A stretch of DNA of 64,000 nucleotides from an uncultured Rhodospirillales bacterium (lineage in GTDB: Bacteria; Pseudomonadota; Alphaproteobacteria; Acetobacterales; Acetobacteraceae): contig CAILMF010000055.1 of NCBI GenBank assembly GCA_903835235.1, forward strand, positions 248,001 through 312,000, written 5' to 3'. Made by a program: the position numbers and the translations under genes. The number at the start of each line of letters is the position of its first letter. The stretch's first letter is position 1. The notes beneath the pieces are model-generated. The model searched no databases and was not told where the DNA came from. It was given only the letters and a program-made list of their open reading frames with translations. Shown in pieces: positions 32,796-37,991 of the stretch.

Positions 32796-33022
32796 CACAC
32801 CATCCCCGCAAGCACGAGAGCGGACTTCATGGTGTTGGCGTTGCACTCGGGGCACCAGCCGTGGTCCTGGTCTGGTTCCATCTCCTCGCTGTAGTCGCAC
32901 TCCGGTCGAGTGCAGATCGCGGGAGAGACGCTATCGCCTACACAGGCTTCAAGAAGAGAGGTTATCGAAGAGTACCCCTCAGTCTCTACCAGCCGCTTTA
33001 GCTTCAATTGTTCGATGTGCAT
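32795..33022 (-). CDS. Small Cys-rich protein coupled to ArdC, 75 aa
   Basis: It contains CTRPECDYSEEMEPDQDHGWCPECNANTMKSALVLAGMV, a C-x4-C...C-x2-C zinc-ribbon that I recognise as a recurrent small protein in alphaproteobacterial plasmids and phages. The N terminus is helical (LKRLVETEGYSSITSLLEACVGDS). It is translationally coupled to ardC. Its exact function is not known to me. Its ATG lies 1 nt after the 11-bp stem of an inverted repeat. Confidence 0.65.
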   Translation of the reverse strand: MHIEQLKLKRLVETEGYSSITSLLEACVGDSVSPAICTRPECDYSEEMEPDQDHGWCPECNANTMKSALVLAGMV

Positions 33023-33023
33023 T

Positions 33024-33078
33024 GGTTCGCTCCGCTACCGATACCCGACGATTCGGATGCCGGACTACGGAGCGAACC
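33024..33078. repeat. Long inverted repeat upstream of the ardC operon
   Basis: GGTTCGCTCCG (33024-33034) and CGGAGCGAACC (33068-33078) are perfect 11-bp arms around 33 nt that contain inner complementarity (CCGA/TCGG). The repeat sits directly before ATG 33022, so in the mRNA it would occupy the SD region. It could be a translational switch, an operator or a nicking-site hairpin. Confidence 0.6.
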
Positions 33079-33090
33079 TCTGCCTATATT

Positions 33091-33525
33091 CTACACCCTA
33101 AGCTCGTGCACCTTCGGGCCATGATAGTGAAAAACAGAAGGCGCTTGAGTGACGCTTTCCATGATCTCAGTGCGGATGAGTGCGATCCACTCGTTCACCT
33201 GCGTGGTAGAACCGTACAGCGTGTGAAGGTGGGTAGCGTGAAGTGCAAGTGCACCACGTTCACCTTCTGCGGTCATGGGATTGCCGCCCTTCCAGTGACA
33301 GTACTGATGCCAAGCACGAAAGGCGTAGAGAAACTCAAGATCGGGGAAGAGAGTGCTCCTGGTGTGCCCCGACCACACCATCATGCGCTTGCCGCTAGCT
33401 ATGTGTGCGGTCAGCTCCTCCAGGGTGGCGGGAGCGTCGAGCGAGAGGTCAAACCCTCTGGGGAATAGCCGTGTGGCGATGTGCAGCACGGCGCAGTTGA
33501 GTTCTCGGTTTGATGACACACGCAT
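33091..33525 (-). CDS. Hypothetical protein, 144 aa
   Basis: The start ATG 33525 has a strong SD (AAAGGAGGAAGGCA-ATG), so the longer frame from 33750 is rejected. Features are a helical N terminus, ATLEELTAHIASGKRMMVWSG, then FRAWHQYCHWKGGNPMTAEGERGALALHATHLHTLYG, a His/Trp-rich block seen in small phage/plasmid proteins of alphaproteobacteria as far as I recall. The function is unknown. It is upstream of the ardC operon in the same direction. Confidence 0.6.
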   Translation of the reverse strand: MRVSSNRELNCAVLHIATRLFPRGFDLSLDAPATLEELTAHIASGKRMMVWSGHTRSTLFPDLEFLYAFRAWHQYCHWKGGNPMTAEGERGALALHATHLHTLYGSTTQVNEWIALIRTEIMESVTQAPSVFHYHGPKVHELRV

Positions 33526-33707
33526 TGCCTTCCTCCTTTTCGTGGCAGGATCATTGGCAACCGAGGCTATGGCGCTGTCACCGGACAGTATGTGCGTCAG
33601 TGTGTGTGATGTATTGCTATGTGCAACCAAGAGAGACGATAAAGATATATTTCTTTTATAGACGCCTATGTTGATTGCGGCGATCTTTTCCACAGAAGGA
33701 GATTGCC
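33526..33707. promoter_or_regulatory. Divergent promoter region
   Basis: This gap lies between the SD-led leftward gene at 33525 and the SD-led rightward gene at 33708. It contains CTGTCACCGGACAG (5-bp stem) and AT-rich stretches (GATAAAGATATATTTCTTTTATAG) able to supply a -10 for rightward transcription. No coding frame is convincing. Confidence 0.4.
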
Positions 33708-34088
33708 ATGTACATACGCAAGAAAACTGTCCGCAAGAACGGCAAGACATATACCTATGAGTATATGCAAGAGTCCTACCGCGATGGTGGAAAGGTCAAA
33801 ACCAGGCACCTGGGGCTTTTGAAGCGCATCCTAGCACCTGGTTCTGCCTATGAGGTGGGGAGTGACGAAAGGAATGACTGGATAGCTGCCGTTCATGAGG
33901 AGAAGTGGCGTGCTACTCGGTCAAAAGGTTCACAATCGCGTCCTTCCGCGCCTGTTCCTCAGCCCGTAGACGTGCCAGCTCCTCCCGTTCTCGCTGCCGC
34001 TTTGCCTCCCGCGCCTGGACAAGAGCCACAGCCACAAGAGAACGCTCCTCAGGGGTCGTCTTCGCCCAACGAGCAAGAGGGCCGTTAG
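33708..34088 (+). CDS. Small basic protein with Pro-rich tail, 126 aa
   Basis: ATG 33708 follows a strong SD (GAAGGAGATTGCC-ATG). The first 60 residues (MYIRKKTVRKNGKTYTYEYMQESYRDGGKVKTRHLG) look like the N-terminal arm found in some transposase-like and plasmid proteins. The rest is Pro/Ala/Gln low complexity. The last 175 bp lie antisense to a coding frame on the minus strand (33913-34113), so either the tail is real or the gene is truncated. It is the only rightward gene in this part. Confidence 0.5.
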   Translation: MYIRKKTVRKNGKTYTYEYMQESYRDGGKVKTRHLGLLKRILAPGSAYEVGSDERNDWIAAVHEEKWRATRSKGSQSRPSAPVPQPVDVPAPPVLAAALPPAPGQEPQPQENAPQGSSSPNEQEGR

Positions 34089-34113
34089 CTTTTTTAGAAG
34101 TTCCCGCTTTCAT
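33913..34113 (-). CDS. Small charged helical protein, 66 aa
   Basis: It encodes KAGTSKKANGPLARWAKTTPEERSLVAVALVQAREAKRQ and a charged helix rich in Arg/Glu/Ala (REREELARLRAEEQARKDA). The start lies inside the end of the preceding minus-strand gene (20-bp overlap), consistent with an operon chain. Antisense overlap with the gene at 33708-34088 is unusual. It has no SD. Confidence 0.4.
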   Translation of the reverse strand: MKAGTSKKANGPLARWAKTTPEERSLVAVALVQAREAKRQREREELARLRAEEQARKDAIVNLLTE

Positions 34114-34273
34114 TGGTGGTGGTAGGTATGCTGTTAAGTGTCGTCATGGTCACGCCTACTGGAGCGAGAGGGTAGTGTGGCTCACAGCGCGCTTTCCAGT
34201 AATGCAACTCTACCAGTGATAGTAGTGTAACTAGTGACATGGAGATGATGAAGAGGAAGTCGTGTGTTTTCAT
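34094..34273 (-). CDS. Small membrane protein, 59 aa
   Basis: ATG 34273 overlaps the upstream stop by 4 bp (ATGA). The N terminus (MKTHDFLFIISMSLVTLLSLVELHYW) is one membrane segment, followed by a Thr/Pro-rich tail. It may be a membrane-associated accessory protein of the element. No family is recognised. Confidence 0.45.
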   Translation of the reverse strand: MKTHDFLFIISMSLVTLLSLVELHYWKARCEPHYPLAPVGVTMTTLNSIPTTTNESGNF

Positions 34274-34449
34274 AAATCCAAATCTTTACCGTGTAATGGG
34301 CACTCGTGGCTCTTCCAAAAGGAGCGAGCTTCGTCCTGCTGTGAGCCGTGTGTGGTGGGTACACCTTTGCCGTAGTGGTTCACTGCTATAGGGCAGATGC
34401 AACCTTGCTCTACTGCTTCTGGGCTTCCTGGGTTTGGTGGTGTGTGCAT
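34270..34449 (-). CDS. Small phage-type protein with Cys/His motifs, 59 aa
   Basis: The N-terminal signature TPPNPGSPEAVEQGCICPIAVNHYGKG and the end CPLHG match a tiny protein I know from many phages (NPGSPEAVxQGCxCPxxxNxxGxG). The three Cys and His residues suggest metal binding. Its function is unknown. It overlaps the membrane protein downstream by 4 bp. Confidence 0.6.
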   Translation of the reverse strand: MHTPPNPGSPEAVEQGCICPIAVNHYGKGVPTTHGSQQDEARSFWKSHECPLHGKDLDL

Positions 34450-34461
34450 AGTTACTCTACG

Positions 34462-34662
34462 TTAGCTTTTAATTATTTTGCTCGTGTCTTTATCCCACCA
34501 TAGTTCTTGAACCTTTTTATCGTGTTGTTCTTTCCATATTTCTGCTATTAACTCAATCGCCTCTTCCTTTGATATTTTTTTTGGTTCATGCAAATACCCC
34601 TCAGCTACGGTTGTGTATATTCCATATTTTTCTTTTCCCCATCTCTTTACTAGCCAGCTCAT
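34462..34662 (-). CDS. Hypothetical protein, 66 aa
   Basis: I prefer ATG 34662 (MSWLVKRWGKEKYGIYTTVAEGYLHEP), 4 bp after the upstream stop, to the longer frame from 34725. It is rich in Lys, Trp and Glu, with a C-terminal helix (EAIELIAEIWKEQHDKKVQELWWDKD). The function is unknown. Confidence 0.45.
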   Translation of the reverse strand: MSWLVKRWGKEKYGIYTTVAEGYLHEPKKISKEEAIELIAEIWKEQHDKKVQELWWDKDTSKIIKS

Positions 34663-34666
34663 ATAG

Positions 34667-35023
34667 TTACTCTGTGTGAGAGAGGCGGGTAATGGTTTCA
34701 ACGATAATTTCTCGCACATTTTCATAAGTTACGACCTTTAAGGGTGTCCCATTGTCTTCGCCGTTGTCAGGTAATGATTCAACGTATCTCTTGGATTTTA
34801 TAAGAGACAAAGCGTCATCAATCTCCACACTACATCGCTCCCGCATCTTCTCCTCCCCCAATGCCTCGCGTTCATCGCCGTAGGTGGCGAGGGCTGCAAT
34901 CAGTTTGTCCCCGATTTCCTTTGCCCGGCTACTGTCAAAGACACCTTTCGGGGTTTCGCTCCACGCCATTGACGCTTCGCCTATTGCTGTAAAAACTATC
35001 TCCTCTATGCGTGGGTCGGTCAT
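34667..35023 (-). CDS. Hypothetical protein, 118 aa
   Basis: The start is ATG 35023 (MTDPRIEEIVFTAIGEASMAW); a TTG two codons earlier is possible. The protein is helical and acidic throughout (AKEIGDKLIAALATYGDEREALGEEKMRERCSVEIDDALSLI). No motif is recognised. It precedes the 66-aa gene by 4 bp and follows the repeat protein in the same direction. Confidence 0.5.
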   Translation of the reverse strand: MTDPRIEEIVFTAIGEASMAWSETPKGVFDSSRAKEIGDKLIAALATYGDEREALGEEKMRERCSVEIDDALSLIKSKRYVESLPDNGEDNGTPLKVVTYENVREIIVETITRLSHTE

Positions 35024-35041
35024 ACTCAAAAGAAGTAGCTA

Positions 35042-35587
35042 TTAAAGTTGGTTCTTATACACAAGAGTGGTGCCATCTTCGTTTTCTATTTTCTCTAGTT
35101 TTTCACCTTTTCTAAGAAAGCCGAAATAGAGGCCAAGGGTGAGTTTGAGGTTGCCAAACACCTGCGCGTTGCCAAACACCTGCGCGTTGCCAGACACCCA
35201 CGCGTTGCCAAACACCTGCGCGTTGCCAAACACCCACGCGTTGCCAAACACCTGCGCGTTGCCAAACACCCACGCGTTGCCAAACACCCACGCGTCGCCA
35301 AACACCTGCGCGTTGCCAGACACCTGCGCGTTGCCAGACACCCACGCGTCGCCAGACACCCACGCGTCGCCAGACACCTGCGCGTTGCCAGACACCTGCG
35401 CGTTGCCAGACACCCACGCGTCGCCAGACACCCACGCGTCGCCAGACACATTTAGATTTTTTTCTGCTTCAACCCAACCACCAAGCTCTCCCTTTGTTGC
35501 CCATTTACCGTCCTCCTCTGCTTGTATGCGGAATAGGGTTTTTCCGTGAATGTTTACTTTGGTTTCTGATGTGAGTTTGTATTTCAT
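35042..35587 (-). CDS. Hexapeptide-repeat (beta-helix-like) protein, 181 aa
   Basis: After a 47-residue head (TSETKVNIHGKTLFRIQAEEDGKWATKGELGGWVEAEKNLN) come 17 tandem repeats of the form [SF]G-[DN]-A-[WQ]-V, and then a 35-residue tail. Left-handed beta-helix proteins and polar phage proteins use such repeats. GELGGWVE is a block I associate with proteins carrying this repeat class. The repeats alternate D/N and W/Q in blocks, a sign of recent duplication. The role is unknown; surface or adhesive functions are possible. Confidence 0.65.
   Translation of the reverse strand: MKYKLTSETKVNIHGKTLFRIQAEEDGKWATKGELGGWVEAEKNLNVSGDAWVSGDAWVSGNAQVSGNAQVSGDAWVSGDAWVSGNAQVSGNAQVFGDAWVFGNAWVFGNAQVFGNAWVFGNAQVFGNAWVSGNAQVFGNAQVFGNLKLTLGLYFGFLRKGEKLEKIENEDGTTLVYKNQL
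35156..35447 (-). repeat. Tandem 18-bp repeat array in coding sequence
   Basis: About 16 units of an 18-bp repeat (plus-strand form CACCTGCGCGTTGCCAAA or CACCCACGCGTCGCCAGA) run without spacers through the hexapeptide-repeat gene. The period is exactly 18 nt, so copy-number changes keep the frame. Confidence 0.9.
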
Positions 35588-35589
35588 GT

Positions 35590-35694
35590 TTAGAAGAAGT
35601 AGCTACTGGTAATGCCAAACGTGCACCATGACCATATCGCTGCTGCGGTGAGGAATAGAGCTGCGGGTGCGATGATGAGAAAATAATATTTCAT
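35590..35694 (-). CDS. Tiny membrane peptide, 34 aa
   Basis: ATG 35694 overlaps the upstream stop by 4 bp (ATGA). The peptide (YYFLIIAPAALFLTAAAIWSW plus a Phe/Ser/Tyr-rich end) is one hydrophobic segment. Coupled translation in the chain 35999-35042 supports it. The function is unknown. Confidence 0.42.
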   Translation of the reverse strand: MKYYFLIIAPAALFLTAAAIWSWCTFGITSSYFF

Positions 35695-35879
35695 ACTTTC
35701 ATGCGGTCAGCTTGCTCCTTCAACGCGCGGTCTGCGTAGGCGATAAACTCGTCTGCTGAGAGTTCACCAAGCCAGTGGTCGAATGCGTCTGGCATGTCGT
35801 CGTCTGCGACGAACCGCACGCCATCTATAGACTCAGCGAAATACTCCTGTAGATACTCCTCGAATGTTTTTGGTTTCAT
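35691..35879 (-). CDS. Small acidic protein, 62 aa
   Basis: It encodes FEEYLQEYFAESIDGVRFVADDDMPDAFDHWLGELSADEFIAYADRALKEQADRM. It is strongly acidic with aromatic residues, like DNA-mimic or small phage helix proteins, but no family is recognised. It is coupled by overlap to the tiny membrane peptide downstream. Confidence 0.45.
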   Translation of the reverse strand: MKPKTFEEYLQEYFAESIDGVRFVADDDMPDAFDHWLGELSADEFIAYADRALKEQADRMKV

Positions 35880-35885
35880 TGTGTT

Positions 35886-35999
35886 TTAGTTAAATGCTTC
35901 GTCCTCCCGCATCTGGTCGGACTCCGCGTTGGCCTTGTAATCCCTCTGCGCCTCTAGCTCGTCCAACTCCTCGGATGTGAGTGGTTGGTCGGTATCCAT
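35886..35999 (-). CDS. Tiny acidic protein, 37 aa
   Basis: ATG 35999 gives MDTDQPLTSEELDELEAQRDYKANAESDQMREDEAFN. An in-frame ATG at 36014 would add 5 residues. It is the first ORF after a clear promoter (36044-36071) and heads the leftward chain of small genes. The high Asp/Glu content suggests a helical acidic peptide of unknown role. Confidence 0.4.
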   Translation of the reverse strand: MDTDQPLTSEELDELEAQRDYKANAESDQMREDEAFN

Positions 36000-36043
36000 T
36001 AAAGCGTCATACATATCCTTGTGCGTTTAGCTTGTACTTAGTC

Positions 36044-36071
36044 ACTATATCATGTGTACGGTATCGTGCAA
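36044..36071 (-). promoter_or_regulatory. Sigma-70-type promoter for the small-gene operon
   Basis: On the minus strand, TTGCAC (36071-36066) and TATAGT (36049-36044) are separated by 16 nt. TTATCCACA (36078-36086, a DnaA box) lies just upstream. The transcript would run leftward through 35999-33913. Confidence 0.6.
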
Positions 36072-36087
36072 GTATAGTTATCCACAT

Positions 36088-36119
36088 AAAGAAAGAGCCG
36101 CTACCTTTCGGCAACGGCC
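36088..36119 (-). terminator. Rho-independent terminator after the primase gene
   Basis: Minus-strand GGCCGTTGCC-GAAA-GGTAGCGGCTCTTTCTTT: a stem with two mismatches and a T-rich tail, 7 bp after the primase stop. Confidence 0.7.
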
Positions 36120-36125
36120 CCATAG

Positions 36126-36905
36126 TTAAAAGACTTCAATCTCCTCACAGCCTCTCTCTCGCATGAGGGCTATGATGTTTTCGAGCATGGTGAGGTTGAT
36201 GCGCCCTATGACGGCGATTGCCTCGTTCGTCCCCTCCGGGTGGTCACGCATGAGCGCAACAGGTGAGCGATACACCGTGAGCACGGGGTAGTTGACGTTG
36301 TGGGCGTTGAAGAAAGTTGCCTCCGGGTCAAACCCCTTGGGGAGTGACGGGGGAGCCTGGTCGAGTGCCAGGCCAACAAAGCTCTCAAGCTTGCCCTCCT
36401 GGTCACAGAAGCCAACAGCCAGCCGTCCCCGTAGAACGCCGTCCTTGACGTAGCCAGCCCGGTAGAGGCGCAGCGTGTCCTCAGACAGTCCTAGAGGAGC
36501 TAGAGCCTCGTGTGTGGGGTCTAGCTTAGCTAGGTAGGCTTCGGGGTCAAACCGCTTCACCTCGGGTGCCTTGGACGCATTGCGGGAGTGGCCGCCAACC
36601 TTGAAGTGGGTGGCGATTTCATCCGCTGCTTTCTTGAGGCCGTCCGTCCCCTCGTACCGCTTCACGCGAGCGTAGAGCTGCACGATACCACCACCAGAGT
36701 TGCACTCGTCTGAGTGGCAGAAGTAGAGGCCCTTGTCGGGGGTTATGACGAACTGCCGGGGATGCCTACCATCATGGATAGGACACCGGCCCCTGAACTG
36801 CTTGGGGCCTTTCTCGGGCTGATACTCGGTGAGGATGAGGCCAAGAAGATTAGCAACATCCATGATAGGCACCTCTGCACGCAACTTATCAAAGTCAACG
36901 TACAT
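36126..36905 (-). CDS. CHC2 zinc-finger primase-like protein (truncated form), 259 aa
   Basis: Start ATG 36905 has a strong SD (AAAGGAGGACAAC-ATG). Residues about 36-78 carry the primase zinc finger: FRGRCPIHDGRHPRQFVITPDKGLYFCHSDECNSGGGIVQL. The rest resembles the beginning of a TOPRIM core (ALAPLGLSEDTLRLYRAGYV, GRLAVGFCDQEGKLESFVG). The protein stops well short of a full primase with helicase domain, so it may work as an initiator-primase for the element or be a shortened derivative. It is 31 bp downstream of the replication-relaxation gene. Confidence 0.7.
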   Translation of the reverse strand: MYVDFDKLRAEVPIMDVANLLGLILTEYQPEKGPKQFRGRCPIHDGRHPRQFVITPDKGLYFCHSDECNSGGGIVQLYARVKRYEGTDGLKKAADEIATHFKVGGHSRNASKAPEVKRFDPEAYLAKLDPTHEALAPLGLSEDTLRLYRAGYVKDGVLRGRLAVGFCDQEGKLESFVGLALDQAPPSLPKGFDPEATFFNAHNVNYPVLTVYRSPVALMRDHPEGTNEAIAVIGRINLTMLENIIALMRERGCEEIEVF

Positions 36906-36936
36906 GTTGTCCTCCTTTGGGTACGTCTACCGAAGT

Positions 36937-37881
36937 TTACCACGCCATAGTCATGGGTGGCTTGCCGGGACGTTCAAAGGAAGTGGTGAGGATGTCTAGG
37001 ATTGGCTTAGGGACGGTGTACTCAATGTTTGAGTAGTCGGGGTACGCCTTTGCCATGAAATAGGGAGCACCCTTGCCGTTCGTCACGTCATTCGCCATTT
37101 CCATGATTGAGCGTAGGTGCGACTTTGACGTGGTGACGTTGAGCACCAAGGCAGGCTTGTCCGTATCGAGAAACTCTTTATAGAGTCCTTTTTGTATGAC
37201 TGCCTGATATTGCAGAAACTTTCTAAGGTACGAAGAAAGGTCGAACGTGCCTCGATAGACAGGCTCGCTATCACGGTCAACTTCTAAGAAGAAGTACCGC
37301 GTGAGTCCGTCTTTCTCTATGCCAAAGAGCGCATCTGGTATCAATGGCTTGTTGCACGTCTTGGTGCCGTGGGGAAAGTCGTGAGAGATAGAGCACGGTA
37401 TCTCTAGAAGTTTGCCTTTCAGTATCTCGTAGTCGGGAATAAAACGATATCCAAGGTTTCTGCACGCAATCTCTATGGATGCGGTGAACGCTGCGAGCAT
37501 GGCTTGATGCTCAAAGAGTTGGTTGCGCCCCTGCTTCTTCTTTGGAGTAACGTCTATTGCCTCAAGCGCGGCGCGTGAAGCGTCTGTGAGGTCGTAGATA
37601 CAATCGACGTGGAGGCTAAACTTGGGAGAGTAGCGAGGCTTAACTCGCTCAAGGTATGCGCCTCTGTGGTAGGTGTTGTTCTCGTGATAGAGGTCGCCAA
37701 GCCGCTTATCCGCAGAGGTAACATCATGGGAGAGATGTTTACCCAATTCATAGAGGGTCGTTGAGGAAAGCGGGCCGTGGTAGTTGAGAGATTGGAACCA
37801 TAGATAATCACGCTCGTGGAGCGTCACACGCTTTCCTGTACTGGTGCGGATATACCGCTTGCGTCTCTTGGTTTCCTGCAT
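36937..37881 (-). CDS. Replication-relaxation family protein, 314 aa
   Basis: ATG 37881 (MQETKRRKRYIRTSTGKRVTLHERDYLWF) is taken rather than ATG 37923. The N-terminal winged-helix-like region is followed by the family core: HQAMLAAFTASIEIACRNLGYRFIPDYE, then IPDALFGIEKDGLTRYFFLEVDRDSEPVYR with acidic metal-like residues, and ALVLNVTTSKSHLRSIMEMA. This family is named from plasmid replication/mobilisation proteins and is often found with VirD4-like ATPases. A role in nicking or replication initiation is inferred. A 13-bp motif shared with the integrase promoter lies 72 nt upstream. Confidence 0.75.
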   Translation of the reverse strand: MQETKRRKRYIRTSTGKRVTLHERDYLWFQSLNYHGPLSSTTLYELGKHLSHDVTSADKRLGDLYHENNTYHRGAYLERVKPRYSPKFSLHVDCIYDLTDASRAALEAIDVTPKKKQGRNQLFEHQAMLAAFTASIEIACRNLGYRFIPDYEILKGKLLEIPCSISHDFPHGTKTCNKPLIPDALFGIEKDGLTRYFFLEVDRDSEPVYRGTFDLSSYLRKFLQYQAVIQKGLYKEFLDTDKPALVLNVTTSKSHLRSIMEMANDVTNGKGAPYFMAKAYPDYSNIEYTVPKPILDILTTSFERPGKPPMTMAW

Positions 37882-37952
37882 AGTGGGGTGGGAGCACAGT
37901 TGCGTACTTCGCGCAACGTACACTAAGTGCTACAGGGAGTATTATCGTCTCC

Positions 37953-37965
37953 CCATGTTGCACCA
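37953..37965 (-). promoter_or_regulatory. Shared 13-bp motif and palindrome upstream of the replication-relaxation gene
   Basis: Minus-strand TGGTGCAACATGG is identical to 43353-43365 before the integrase gene. It overlaps the palindrome CACCATGTATGGTG (37961-37974). It is a likely regulator site that could coordinate excision and replication. Confidence 0.5.
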
Positions 37966-37991
37966 TGTATGGTGTTCACATTGTATCACGC

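Noticed and set aside
34182-34364. A 60-codon minus-strand frame
   Set aside because: It lies in another frame across two better-supported tiny genes (34094-34273 and 34270-34449), which are coupled by overlap and have recognisable features.
35156-35447. CRISPR-like array
   Set aside because: The 18-bp units have no unique spacers, keep a reading frame and encode hexapeptide repeats.
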